Of a stretch of DNA of 46,004 nucleotides, positions 1-9,024 are shown one piece after another. Location: NCBI GenBank assembly GCA_937921865.1, contig CAKZWF010000085.1, forward strand, positions 1-46,004. The letters are read 5' to 3'. The position numbers were made by a program, and so were the translations under genes. Every line of letters starts with the position of its first letter. Within the stretch, counting starts at the first letter, position 1. The DNA comes from an uncultured Pseudomonadales bacterium. GTDB taxonomy: Bacteria > Pseudomonadota > Gammaproteobacteria > Pseudomonadales > Azotimanducaceae. The notes under the pieces were generated by a model. The model searched no databases and was not told the origin of the DNA. It saw only the letters and a program-made list of their open reading frames with translations.

Positions 1-1710
1 GAGCGCGTCCATGGTCTGCTCAACTTCCGTGGGGTTGGTTCGGGTTGCCAGCAGCCACTCGCGTTCGGCATCCGTCGCGAAGGTGCCTTCACCCGTTCGA
101 CCGCCGGTATAGATTTCGGGGGCGAAGAAGTTGACCGGCACACACGAGTTCGGGGTCAGGAAGCCGATGTCGTTGTTGTTTGCTGCAACGCCACAGATCG
201 GGTTGCCGTCCGAGTCGAGACGCAGGGTTTCCAGAGAGAGCAACAGGTTGTTTTCATTCAGAACCGGCTGGCTCTGATCACCCGTGCCGCGATCGTAGGA
301 CGCGTAGAAGTCGTAGCTCCAGCCCTTGTCGGCCAGCCAGCCACTCGGGAAATCGCCTCGGAACCCACCGACGATGCGGAAGTGATCCAGATCGACGTCA
401 CGTCGCTGTGGTATGTCCTCGAGCGTAACGATCGGAGAAGCGTTGACCGGGAAGTCGTTCAGTGGGTTATCGACCAGTACCGGAGCACCGAGTGCGTCGA
501 CAATGATGTTGCCGTCAACGTCTTCCTGGGGAATCAGGCCGGGCACGGTCGGAAAAATCTGTTCCGTTGACGCCCGGTTGATCAGTTCGCGATGGAAATA
601 GTAGCTCTCGAAGTAGATCTCTTCATTGCCGAACCATTCCGGTTTGAACGAGCCGAGGCCGACGATCGAATAGCGCTCCATAGGAGCCACTAGATCGGCT
701 GCGAGGCGCTCGTCGTCATCGCTGTAGAACGGCATATAGGTGAACTTGTCGCGCTGGTTGGCAGATTCTGCTGCGCCCGGAGCGATCGGTTCCGGCAGGG
801 ACGCTGCCGAACTCCAGTTCGGGATGCCGATGTTGGCGTCCGTGGTGCCCGGAGTGTAGTAGCTGAAGATGTCCTGGGCGTTGGCGCCGTCGAGATCCAG
901 CAGGACGTTGTCGAAGAAGCCGTTGCGGCACAGGTTGTAACTGTTGCCGGCTTCATCGACGCTCAGGCTGCGCAGGCAATCCTCCCGGTCGCCTCCGGAA
1001 AGTCGGTCGCGATTGTAGTACTCGCCGCCGAATACGAAGTTACCGCGATCGCTGGCGACACCTGTGATGAATGAAATCTGATCGATGTCGCCACCGTCAT
1101 CCTCTGGCCGCTCACCGTTGAATGAAATTTCCAACCCTTCGAAGTCGTCCTTGAGCAGTACGTTGACCACACCGGCCACCGCATCCGCACCATAGATGGA
1201 CGAAACGCCTTCGGTCAGTACCTCGACACTCTGCACCATGTTCATCGGCAGCAGGTTGACGTCCGGCTGCGCGGGGGCGCCGCGAACACCGGATGATCCG
1301 AGCCGTTTGCTGTTGACCAGCACCAGAGTTCGCTCAGGTCCCAGCGCGCGCAGGGAAATATTTGCTGAACCAACGCCACCCACCGGCGGGGCTTCACTGG
1401 CGTTTGAGGCGCCGGCGTTACCATTAAAACTGCTGTTGAACTGCTGGCCATTGGCCACTGTGGTTCTCTGCAGTAATTCGGTCATGTTACTCACACCCGC
1501 CTTGCGCGCCAGATCGACGTCGAGAACTGTGAGTGGGCCTGGACTGGAATAAGTGTCTCGGCTCAGTCTCGAGCCGGTGACGACAATTTCTTATATTATT
1601 TCTTCTTCTGCAGCTGCAGCCATGGTTGGTACTGTCAGGGCAGCGCCTGACAGCAAACCCGCAGCAGCCAGGGCAGCCAGTGGCCGACCTCTCCTGAAGC
1701 GTGTGATCAT
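1..1710 (-). pseudogene. TonB-dependent receptor, in-frame stop after signal peptide; C-terminus outside window
   Basis: I translated the whole frame by hand. It starts with ATG at 1710 behind a strong AGGAAG ribosome site. A 39-residue signal-peptide segment (MITRFRRGRP, then a hydrophobic stretch ending AAAAEEEII) follows. Codon 40 is TAA (1591-1593). The same frame then continues without any stop or frameshift to base 1 with classic plug-domain features: EIVVTGSR just after the stop, later ALGPERTLVLVNSKR and SSIYGADAVAGVVNVLLKDD. This is an outer-membrane active-transport receptor of the kind that carries large substrates using TonB energy. It resembles the intact receptor at 2992-5919. 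The stop replaces what is normally an acidic residue in the EEI-VVTGSR segment. Either the gene is freshly inactivated or the base is a sequencing error. The barrel C-terminus lies beyond the window edge. Confidence 0.88.
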
Positions 1711-1870
1711 TTTTCTTCCTCTCCCAAGGTTGTGCGCGTTGCTCGGGCTTAGGATCAGGCCGGGCAGCGGCACTGAATGTGAGCAGCTTTGTTGATAAAC
1801 GAATGCCGCTCACGGTTCCGCAATATCTGCGAAACAAAGTGAAACACTTCTTGAGAGAATATGGAAGCCG

Positions 1871-2206
1871 CTATTCGGGCGGGTGAGAGGCGAAAAAGAC
1901 CATCAGGGTCATGTCCTCTTCGATCTCGAAAAATGAGTGGGTTTCGGTGGCTTTGACGAACAGCACGGTGCCCGCGGTGACTTCCAGCGGTCCCTCCCCG
2001 GTATTCATCATCGCTTTGCCTTCCAACACCAGATAGACCTCGTCTTCATCGTGAGGCGTCTGCATGTCCTGGCTGCCGGCCGGTAAATGGTAGAGGCCAC
2101 AGGACAGACTCGGTACTTTCAGGAACTCTTTGTAGCTGACCTTGCCGCTCTCGAGCGTCTTTCTGATTTCTTTGAGGTCGAAAGTCTGCCAGCTGTCTGC
2201 GTTCAC
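1871..2206 (-). CDS. small cupin-domain protein
   Basis: Single small cupin barrel of about 111 residues. Visible core motifs are PHDEDEVYLVLEGKA (cupin motif 1, with His and Glu metal-ligand candidates) and, near the end, the conserved THSFFEIEEDMTLMVFFA stretch (motif 2 His). There is no signal peptide, so it should be cytoplasmic. Small cupins of this type bind a metal and act as sugar-phosphate or small-molecule binding proteins or dioxygenases; the substrate cannot be read from sequence. I chose GTG at 2206 because AGGGCAGGA precedes it. A TTG at 2239 would add 11 residues but has no ribosome site. It stands between two TonB receptor genes on the same strand without obvious coupling. Confidence 0.8.
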   Translation of the reverse strand: MNADSWQTFDLKEIRKTLESGKVSYKEFLKVPSLSCGLYHLPAGSQDMQTPHDEDEVYLVLEGKAMMNTGEGPLEVTAGTVLFVKATETHSFFEIEEDMTLMVFFASHPPE

Positions 2207-2270
2207 GTTCCTGCCCTGTCTGAAACTCTGTTGAAACAATTGTACTGCTTGTTGTTGCCGGGACTGTTAA

Positions 2271-2912
2271 CTATTTTGTGCGCCTGACCTTCAGGCTCCG
2301 GCTGCCTGAGGTTTTCGCCAGGTAAAACGATCCACCCATGCCCTCGCGGATGTTTACCTCATCACCTTTACGCAGGGTCAGACGTTTGTCGTCCACCTGT
2401 TGCCAGACATGGCCGTTGTCCAGTTCGACGATTGTGGAACCCAGCGGAGTTTTGCTCACGCCAGATACCGTCGCGACCATCTGATTATCTTTGATCTGTT
2501 CCCAGTCTGGCTCCTTCGGTAAGCCGAAATCTTCGGTGGTCTGCACCGCTGGAGTGGGTTCTGTGTTTTGTGTGGCAACTGGAGTGGCTGGGGCTGTCGG
2601 AACTGGAGCCGGAGCAACCGTTGCAGTGGACATATCGGCTTTGGTAGCAGGTGGTTGGCGCGTAGCCGTGACTGGTGATACAGGTGCCGCGGCTGATGAT
2701 TGAGGTGCCGCGGCTGCTGATTGAGGTGCCGCGGCTGGGCGTTCAGAAGCAGGGGTAGTTGGTGCAGACTGCATGGCTGCGTCGTAACAGGCCAGCCGGG
2801 TGGGGTCGTCATTCAGCGCCTGGCACTTTCTCAGTTCAGCATCGGTTGCAGCGGTCGCCATCTGAGTGATGCCAGCCAGCAGGATCAGCAATGCAATTGG
2901 TCTGGACAACAT
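2271..2912 (-). CDS. secreted protein with Cys-pair N-terminal motif and Pro/Ala-rich linker
   Basis: 213 residues. Residues 1-22 form a signal peptide (LIALLILLAG-type core ending ATA). A short mature N-terminal segment follows with the pattern C-x9-RLACYD, which is shared by several small periplasmic proteins including T6SS-associated VasI/TagO-like proteins. Residues about 50-125 are a low-complexity Pro/Ala/Thr linker containing repeated AAAPQS units. The C-terminal 80 residues look folded (VATVSGVSKTPLGSTIVELD, then WQQVDDKRLTLRKGDEV), resembling a small beta-barrel that reads like an OB or SH3 fold. No type VI genes are nearby, so that association is only by motif. Function is unknown; location is periplasmic or outer surface. 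Confidence 0.75.
   Translation of the reverse strand: MLSRPIALLILLAGITQMATAATDAELRKCQALNDDPTRLACYDAAMQSAPTTPASERPAAAPQSAAAAPQSSAAAPVSPVTATRQPPATKADMSTATVAPAPVPTAPATPVATQNTEPTPAVQTTEDFGLPKEPDWEQIKDNQMVATVSGVSKTPLGSTIVELDNGHVWQQVDDKRLTLRKGDEVNIREGMGGSFYLAKTSGSRSLKVRRTK
2686..2738 (-). repeat. 21-bp tandem repeat inside the Pro/Ala linker
   Basis: Two full copies and a partial third of a 21-bp unit that starts GCCGCGGCTG and ends GATTGAGGT on the plus strand. They encode the repeated AAAPQS-type units of the linker of the 2271-2912 gene. The period is a multiple of three, so copy-number change would not break the frame. Confidence 0.8.
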
Positions 2913-2940
2913 ATTTCAGCCTTAAGTGTTACGTGCGGAC

Positions 2941-2965
2941 AAAAAAAGGTCCGCCGAAGCGGACC
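2941..2965 (-). terminator. intrinsic terminator of the TonB receptor gene 2992-5919
   Basis: Read on the minus strand this is a perfect 7-bp stem GGTCCGC/GCGGACC closed by a TTCG tetraloop and followed at once by seven T. It lies 27 bases after the receptor stop codon. This is a textbook Rho-independent terminator with an extra-stable UUCG loop. Confidence 0.93.
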
Positions 2966-2991
2966 CTATTTTAGCCTACGTTAACCGATTC

Positions 2992-5919
2992 TTAGAATCG
3001 GGTACGGAAGCCGATGTAGTAGTCACGACCGGTGAGGTCGTACATCTCGGCAGCGGTATTGGTACCGGTGTTGCCGTACTTGGAGAACTGAGTCAGTGCG
3101 CAGGGATCCGTATCCGTGAGGTTACGAATGCCGCCGAACAATTCGATGGCTTCCATCGGATTGTAGGAGGCTGACAGCGTGTGGTAGGCGCGCGAAGCAC
3201 AGGTATTTGCACTATCAGGCAGCGGCTCACCGAGCAGTCCAGAGTTTTCGTTGGTTTCGTCAGGGGTATTTGAGTCTACCGCCTGGTCGATCCAGCTGAC
3301 GGTCCAGTTCAGATTCCAGGTATCGCGGGTATAGGTGACACCTGCGTATACACGGTTCTCCGGATAGAGGATTTCGCCAGCTTCGTCGTTAACCGAACCA
3401 GTGGTGTTGTCCTTGATTTCGAACTCGTCGAGGTAGTTCCACAGCACGTTGAAGCTCAGAACCCCACCAACAGAACTCCACCAGTCGGCAACGTCAGTCG
3501 AGTAGCTCAACTCAATGTCAACACCCTTGGTGGTCCAGTCTTCCTGGTTCAGGAAGGAGCGGTTGATCTCCAGCAGCGCACCTGTGTTGGGGTTGCGAAG
3601 GGTCTGGAGGCCGGTCGGTACTGATCCAGGGCAATCCTGATCGAATGCGCCTGGGTCAACGCTGTAGCAGTTGGTGACAACGTCAGATCGCAGCGGCAGG
3701 GTCAGCACGTCGCTCAGCTCGATGTCGTAGTAGTCAACGGCCAGCTGAAGATTAGACAGTGGCTCCCAGGTCGGGGTCAGCACGATACCGAGCGTCCAGG
3801 TGTCTGCGGTCTCTTCATTGGCATCAGGGTTACCACCGTTGAATCCGCCGGTAGACTGCTTTTCGACCTGGGTCAGAGCAAAAACGCCGTCTGCTGCGAT
3901 TCGATCAGCAATTGCAGGAACTGAGCGACAGTTGTCTGCAGCGTTGCCGGTAGAGGCAGCCGTGGTGCCGTCACAGATGTCCTGAGCGTTAAGGAAAGTC
4001 TCACCAGCACCGCGGAACAGGTCTGAAACGTTTGGTGCTCGTACTGCGTTTGAGTAGGTGCCGCGGAAACGTGCCCAGTCGGTAACCGGTGCATCAAAAC
4101 CCAGTGACCAGTTGTCCTGGCCGCCAACGGTGCTGTAGTCGCCATAGCGATACGCGCCTTCGAGGGTCAGACGGGTCAGGACCGGTACGCTGACTTCCAT
4201 GTAGCCTTCGGTTACATCCCACTGGCCATCAGTGGCGAGGATGCGGTTGGAGGTGGTGACGCCAGCCTGTACCGATGCGTCAGGAGTCTCAGAACCTTTC
4301 TCTTCGCGATACTCAACACCGGCTGCGAAAGCGATCATGCCGCCTGGCAGTTCCGGCAGAAAGTACATGTCGCCAGTCAGGTTCAAGCCAATGATGGCCT
4401 GTTCAACTTTCTGGTCGGTCTGGGTATTCAAGCTGAGATATTCGACTGCAGCGTCGGAAACTGTATTTGCTCCGAATACGTTGAAGGGAGCACAACCGCG
4501 CTGCCTGGCATCTTCGTCGATACAGCGCAGGGTGTTGCCTGTTGGATCGTTTGGATCAACTTCGACGTCGAGTGCGAGGGCTGCTCGTTCGGCGTTGATG
4601 CCGGAGTTGTTCTGCTGGTCAGCTTTGGTCTGACCCCAGGTGCCCCACAGTTCAGCGGCAAAGCCGTTGTCGAACTGGTAGGTCACATCACCTTCGAAGC
4701 GAATGGTACGACGGTCGATGTCGGAACCACGGCCGGAAAATTCGGTCAGTCGACGTGCGGTGTTATTCACACCCAGTTCGTTCAGGTTAGTCACACCATC
4801 TGCGAGCAGGTTGGTGCGCAGCAGCTCCGGAATCATCGGACCGGTCGCAACGTCCATGCCACCGGTTCCACCTTTCGCGATGTCCCAGATGCTGTCATTC
4901 AGATCGAGTGGGAAAGGCTCGTAGGTAGTGTCGATTTCGGTCTGGGAGTAGTTGACCAGAATATTGGCGGTCAGGTTGTCCATCAGCTCGTAGGTGATGC
5001 CGGCAGCTGCCTGGCGACGTTCGAGCGGAGAGGCGATATCCCGGAAGCTGGCGCGGTTGAAGCGATCAGAGTTTGCCTGATCGGCCAGACCACTGCGGAA
5101 TGGTGTGCCGTCGCCCAGGTAGTCACCCATTCGACCAGCAGGCGGGACGCTGGATCCCAACCAGTTTTCGCCGGCGGCGATATCAGGCTGACCAATCGCA
5201 TCCAGTGCTTCACGGGTGTAGTAGGCCAGATCTCGATCTGAAATGTCGCGATCCAGACCGCTCAGACCTTCGTCTTTGGAATAGCCAACGTGTACCCAGG
5301 CATTACCTCGATCGAAGTTGCTGCCGAGGGTCAGGTCCAGGTCATAACGACTGCGGTCGCCGTCTTCCGGGGAAGAACCCTGGACGGTGAATTCGACACC
5401 TTCGAAGTCGTCTTTTAAGATGATGTTGATAACACCGGCAATGGCATCAGAACCGTAGATGGCAGAAGTACCACCGGTTTTGATTTCGATGCGCTCGACC
5501 AGCGAGGTTGGAATCTGGTTCAAGTCCACCGCGTAGCCGACGCTGGGTGTCTGACCGGAAACGAAGCGCTTGCCGTTAACCAGGGTCAGCGTGCGCTGCG
5601 AGCCGAGGTTTCTCAGGGCTTGTGTCTGCAGGCCGGAAGAGCCTGCGGTTAAAACGTTGGTGGAAGTGTTTATGGCGGTTACGGTCTGCGGAATCCGCGA
5701 CAGAAACTCACCGACGTTGGTAGCACCTACCGCAGCCATTTCTTCTGAAGTCAGAACGGTCACAGGTGCAGGAGTTGTGAAGGTGTCACGAGCAATCCGC
5801 GAACCCGTTACTACCATCGTCTCGATTTCCTGCTCAGCTGCAGATGCAACTGGCACAAAACCTGAAACGGTGAGCAGCAGGGCTGCGGACGATGCTGTTA
5901 AGCACGCCTTAATTCGCAT
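2992..5919 (-). CDS. TonB-dependent receptor
   Basis: 975 residues, full length. Signal peptide is residues 1-27 (ends PVASA-AE). The plug domain begins EIETMVVTGSRIARD and includes RNLGSQRTLTLVNGKR and TSAIYGSDAIAGVINIILKDDFEG. The 22-strand barrel follows and ends in the expected aromatic C-terminus YYIGFRTRF, used for BAM-mediated outer-membrane insertion. The MVVTGSR TonB-box/plug start is typical of the large receptor families of marine gammaproteobacteria that take up oligosaccharides, peptides or siderophores. No substrate-specific neighbour is present. ATG at 5919 is preceded by AAGG at good spacing, and transcription ends at the hairpin at 2941-2965. It is a distant paralogue of the broken receptor at 1-1710. 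Confidence 0.95.
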   Translation of the reverse strand: MRIKACLTASSAALLLTVSGFVPVASAAEQEIETMVVTGSRIARDTFTTPAPVTVLTSEEMAAVGATNVGEFLSRIPQTVTAINTSTNVLTAGSSGLQTQALRNLGSQRTLTLVNGKRFVSGQTPSVGYAVDLNQIPTSLVERIEIKTGGTSAIYGSDAIAGVINIILKDDFEGVEFTVQGSSPEDGDRSRYDLDLTLGSNFDRGNAWVHVGYSKDEGLSGLDRDISDRDLAYYTREALDAIGQPDIAAGENWLGSSVPPAGRMGDYLGDGTPFRSGLADQANSDRFNRASFRDIASPLERRQAAAGITYELMDNLTANILVNYSQTEIDTTYEPFPLDLNDSIWDIAKGGTGGMDVATGPMIPELLRTNLLADGVTNLNELGVNNTARRLTEFSGRGSDIDRRTIRFEGDVTYQFDNGFAAELWGTWGQTKADQQNNSGINAERAALALDVEVDPNDPTGNTLRCIDEDARQRGCAPFNVFGANTVSDAAVEYLSLNTQTDQKVEQAIIGLNLTGDMYFLPELPGGMIAFAAGVEYREEKGSETPDASVQAGVTTSNRILATDGQWDVTEGYMEVSVPVLTRLTLEGAYRYGDYSTVGGQDNWSLGFDAPVTDWARFRGTYSNAVRAPNVSDLFRGAGETFLNAQDICDGTTAASTGNAADNCRSVPAIADRIAADGVFALTQVEKQSTGGFNGGNPDANEETADTWTLGIVLTPTWEPLSNLQLAVDYYDIELSDVLTLPLRSDVVTNCYSVDPGAFDQDCPGSVPTGLQTLRNPNTGALLEINRSFLNQEDWTTKGVDIELSYSTDVADWWSSVGGVLSFNVLWNYLDEFEIKDNTTGSVNDEAGEILYPENRVYAGVTYTRDTWNLNWTVSWIDQAVDSNTPDETNENSGLLGEPLPDSANTCASRAYHTLSASYNPMEAIELFGGIRNLTDTDPCALTQFSKYGNTGTNTAAEMYDLTGRDYYIGFRTRF

Positions 5920-6217
5920 GTGGTTGTACCCTTAAGATAGTCTTTTATGAATATTTCTGGCGCCAGGTGTGCGCCGAGGTCGGCGAGTGTAACGATTCAG
6001 ACACATATTGCACTCAGAATTCTTCATTTTTCTTCACTTTTTCAGTCCTGCCGGACAAGATTTCTGATCCGGATTCAGTCTTTGCAGCAAAATCGCGCCA
6101 GATAGCGTTGATTCCGGCCGTTTCAGGGGTGAACCTACCTTCTGAAAGGTTTCATCAGCATGCAGATCTGTAACAAAATGAAAAATCCGGGCCCGAAAAT
6201 TTTTATAAGGCGCATCA
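5920..6217. other. divergent intergenic region, no gene seen
   Basis: 298 bases between the receptor (minus) and the membrane protein (plus). It should contain both promoters. I see small palindromes, such as ATCCGGAT and TGAAA-GG-TTTCA, that could be operators, and an AAGG ribosome site just before 6218. No promoter could be assigned with confidence, and short open frames here look like chance. Confidence 0.5.
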
Positions 6218-6643
6218 ATGACGACCAACCTTCTGACCCATCATTGGCAGCGGCGACCGTGGTGGATGAATCTGCTGATGGGGTTCTGCCTCTACATGAC
6301 CTTCATTTATATGCCTTTCGATATCTTCTACAAACCTGTGGCTGACGATGAAGAGGTCTGGTTCGGGGTCACGCTGCACGGCTGGCCGGCCAAGCTGACT
6401 GCACCGCTGCACTGGCTGATCTACGGCGCCGGGGCGTATGGCTTCTGGCATATGAAGCGCTGGATGTGGCCCTGGGCCGCCGTCTACAGCGCTCAGGTGG
6501 TGATTGCGATGTTTGTCTGGAACCTGCTGGATCCGCGCGGCGGCGGTGTCACCTCTGGCGCGATTGCCGCAGCGGTGTTTCTGATTCCGACGATAGCCCT
6601 GTGGCGTGCCCGCCAGGCTTTCTCATCGGAGCTGGCGAAATGA
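6218..6643 (+). CDS. small inner-membrane protein, four predicted helices
   Basis: 141 residues, not recognised as a named family. Four hydrophobic segments are visible at about residues 17-35, 60-77, 83-101 and 110-127, with Trp-rich borders (RRPWWMNLL, MKRWMWPWAAVY). It is an integral inner-membrane protein without obvious catalytic motifs. ATG at 6218 follows TATAAGG. Its stop overlaps the start of the alanyl-tRNA editing gene (ATGA), so the two are translationally coupled and probably co-transcribed. The coupling does not define its role. Confidence 0.75.
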   Translation: MTTNLLTHHWQRRPWWMNLLMGFCLYMTFIYMPFDIFYKPVADDEEVWFGVTLHGWPAKLTAPLHWLIYGAGAYGFWHMKRWMWPWAAVYSAQVVIAMFVWNLLDPRGGGVTSGAIAAAVFLIPTIALWRARQAFSSELAK

Positions 6644-7359
6644 CGCAGCGGCTTTACGAGACAGATGCCTATCTGCGCAGCTGCGACGCAGAAATCACCA
6701 GGGTGACTGAATCGGGGCTGGTCCTCGATCAGACTGTGTTTTATGCGCTTGGTGGTGGTCAGCCCGGCGACCGCGGCACCCTGACTTTGGCGGACGGCGC
6801 CTCGCTGAACGTGGTGGATACCCGCAAAACCGCGGATGGTGATATTGAGCATCTGGTGGACCTGGAACAACTCCAGGCGCTGGGCGGCCGCGCGCTGCTG
6901 AATCAATCGGTACTCGCCACCATCGACTGGCAACTGCGCCATCAGCACATGCGCATGCACAGCTGCTTGCATCTGCTGTGTGCGGTTGTGAACGCACCGG
7001 TTACCGGTGGCAATCTCACCGCGCAGAAGGGCCGGCTGGACTTTGATCTGCCGGAGGCGACCGTGGATAAAGTCTCCCTGACCGATGCCCTGAACGAACT
7101 GATCAGCGCAGATACTCCGACGTCCCTGCAGTGGATCAGTGATGCTGAGCTGGCCGTTCAACCGGAACTGGTGAAGACCATGTCTGTGGCGCCGCCAGCT
7201 GGCGCTGGGCGTGTACGCCTATTGAACATCGAAGGCGTCGACCTGCAGCCCTGTGGCGGCACTCACGTTGCCCGCCTGGGAGAAATCGGTCCGGTCCGAG
7301 TCAGCAAAATCGAAAAGAAGAGCCGTCTTAATCGGCGCATCTCAGTGGTTTTCGCCTGA
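6640..7359 (+). CDS. AlaX-type alanyl-tRNA editing protein
   Basis: 239 residues. It is a free-standing relative of the alanyl-tRNA synthetase editing domain, which removes Ser or Gly wrongly attached to tRNA-Ala. Visible features are FYALGGGQPGDRG near residue 30 (the GGGQ..D signature at the start of the domain), HMRMHSCLHLL (zinc-ligand His region) and PCGGTHVARLGEIG near residue 205 (the C-x3-H zinc half-site). A longer open frame starts at 6466, but the homology begins at ATG 6640, which overlaps the preceding stop as ATGA. Its last 18 bases overlap the 3' end of the convergent cytochrome gene. Confidence 0.9.
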   Translation: MTQRLYETDAYLRSCDAEITRVTESGLVLDQTVFYALGGGQPGDRGTLTLADGASLNVVDTRKTADGDIEHLVDLEQLQALGGRALLNQSVLATIDWQLRHQHMRMHSCLHLLCAVVNAPVTGGNLTAQKGRLDFDLPEATVDKVSLTDALNELISADTPTSLQWISDAELAVQPELVKTMSVAPPAGAGRVRLLNIEGVDLQPCGGTHVARLGEIGPVRVSKIEKKSRLNRRISVVFA

Positions 7360-7725
7360 CCCATCAACCTCACGGTGAACTGGCAGGAGACTGGCGGACA
7401 GGGGCGGCCGACGACCCCACTCCGACTCACTGTAGTGTTCTGCCAGGTATCCGATGATCTGTGGCTCCTGATCTGCCGGAAGCTCCCACAGGTTCTGGGT
7501 GCGCTGCATCCAGCGAATGGTGTTCAACCAGAACTCAGCATCACCCCGCTGCGAGGTAACCAGCCGATGTGAATGGCAGGCGCCGCAGTGGGCGGAAACC
7601 AGCTCCCAGCCGGGCGCAATGATCAGACCGGTGCGTTGATCTGTTTCAGCGCGGGCGAAAAATGCGCCCAGCAGCAGACACAGGGTCACGACCGCGAACT
7701 GAAGGCAATTCGGTTTATGACTCAT
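7342..7725 (-). CDS. monoheme cytochrome c, sulfite dehydrogenase subunit
   Basis: 127 residues. Signal peptide is residues 1-26 (LCLLLGAFFARA). One heme site CGACH lies at about residue 47, and a WMQRTQNLW segment further on could supply the axial Met. The length and single heme fit the small electron-accepting subunit (SorB-like) that pairs with the molybdopterin sulfite dehydrogenase encoded just upstream. Start and upstream stop overlap as ATGA, so the pair is translationally coupled. It acts in the periplasm, passing electrons from sulfite to the respiratory chain. Its 3' end overlaps the plus-strand AlaX gene by 18 bases. Confidence 0.85.
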   Translation of the reverse strand: MSHKPNCLQFAVVTLCLLLGAFFARAETDQRTGLIIAPGWELVSAHCGACHSHRLVTSQRGDAEFWLNTIRWMQRTQNLWELPADQEPQIIGYLAEHYSESEWGRRPPLSASLLPVHREVDGSGENH

Positions 7726-9005
7726 GTCGCCTTCAGGGCGATTCGGTGAGTGGCGTTGTTCAGGTAGCCTTTGGGATTCCAGCCGGGGACCAGCATCGGC
7801 TGACTCAGACCGTTGCTGTCTTCAGCGCGGGCCCAGACTTCGTAGTACCCGGCGCCGGGCAGCGTGACGCTGGCCTGCCAGCGCTGCCAGGCAAGACGAT
7901 TGGCGGGTGGATCCAATCGAGCCGGCTGCCAGCTCTGGCCGAAGTCGACAGAGATCGCCATCCGCGCCACTTCCAGATCCCCCGCCCAGGCGAAGCCCCG
8001 CACATGCACCGGCTTGCCGCCTGCGACCTCGATACCGGAGCGCGGATAGGTGATCAGTGACTTCACCGGCATGGATTCGATGATGCAGAGATCTTCGTCA
8101 GCGACAGTTTCGCCGGGCGCTACCGGCCGACAGGGCACCCGGTAGGAGGTGCCGGTCATTTTTGCGCCGTCATGGACCCGGTCGCGAATGTGCAATCCAG
8201 TCAGCCACTTGCCGCTGACGCTGCCCGGCCAGCCGCCGCAGACCAGTCGCAGCGGGGCGCCATGCTGCATCGGAATGTCCTCGCCATTCATCGCAAACGC
8301 GATCAGAGATTCATCCTCAAGCGCTTTGGCCATCGGTACACCGCGGGAGATCACGGTCTTGTTCGGGTCGCCGGATAAATGGCTATCGGCGCCTTTAAAG
8401 CCAACATAGACGGCGCTGTCAGCAATGCCACAGACCTCAAGGACGTCTCGGAGCCGTACCCCGGTCCACTGTGGGCAGCCGATCGCGCCGGTACTCCACT
8501 GATTGCCAGGTACCCGCGGCCGGAACTCAGCCCGGCCGTTGCCGCCACACTCGAGCTGAAGTGAATAGGTGTGGTGTGCAAAATCTTTTTTCAGCTGGGC
8601 GATGCTGAAGCTGCGGGGTGCGAGACAGGCTTCGCCGTCGATCGTAAGCTCCCAGTCATCCACCGAGATGTCGACGGGCGGCAGACCGTTGTTGCGAATG
8701 AACAATCGTTGCGCCGGGGTGATTTCATCATCGAGCAGGTGTGCGGGAGTTTCTGCGTTCAGCGGTCGATCGTTGAGGACTCTCAAGCCCGGCAGATCCA
8801 GCACAACTTCGCTGGACTGGGCCAGCGCAACCGGCGCGATACCCGCAGGCAGGTAGCGCAGGTACGGAATGGCTGCTCCCAGCGTTCGCGCCAGAGTCAT
8901 TGCACCGGCTCCCTGTAACACCCGCCGTCGGGACCACAGCACCGCGTCTGCGTGGTGTGGATCCTGATACAGTTCCCGCAGGCCGCGCTCTTTTTTGATC
9001 GCCAT
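7722..9005 (-). CDS. periplasmic molybdopterin sulfite dehydrogenase (SorA-like)
   Basis: 427 residues of the sulfite oxidase family. A Tat signal SRRRVLQGAGAM sits at about residues 25-36, as expected for export of a folded molybdenum-cofactor enzyme. The cofactor Cys is in LQLECGGNGR near residue 153. The C-terminal dimerisation domain (from about residue 300, VKSLITYPRSGIEVAGGKPV) is present. The enzyme oxidises sulfite to sulfate and hands electrons to the cytochrome encoded immediately downstream. Related enzymes in this family act on other substrates, but the coupled monoheme cytochrome favours sulfite. ATG at 9005 follows a GGGTAAAT-type weak ribosome site. Confidence 0.9.
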   Translation of the reverse strand: MAIKKERGLRELYQDPHHADAVLWSRRRVLQGAGAMTLARTLGAAIPYLRYLPAGIAPVALAQSSEVVLDLPGLRVLNDRPLNAETPAHLLDDEITPAQRLFIRNNGLPPVDISVDDWELTIDGEACLAPRSFSIAQLKKDFAHHTYSLQLECGGNGRAEFRPRVPGNQWSTGAIGCPQWTGVRLRDVLEVCGIADSAVYVGFKGADSHLSGDPNKTVISRGVPMAKALEDESLIAFAMNGEDIPMQHGAPLRLVCGGWPGSVSGKWLTGLHIRDRVHDGAKMTGTSYRVPCRPVAPGETVADEDLCIIESMPVKSLITYPRSGIEVAGGKPVHVRGFAWAGDLEVARMAISVDFGQSWQPARLDPPANRLAWQRWQASVTLPGAGYYEVWARAEDSNGLSQPMLVPGWNPKGYLNNATHRIALKAT

Positions 9006-9024
9006 CCGAGTGATTTACCCTGGG

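Noticed and set aside
1591..1593. Recoding at the TonB receptor stop
   Set aside because: The codon is TAA, not TGA, and the position is a linker, not a catalytic residue.
6466..6639. N-terminal extension of the AlaX protein
   Set aside because: Frame overlaps the membrane protein gene. The ATGA junction and start of homology support 6640.
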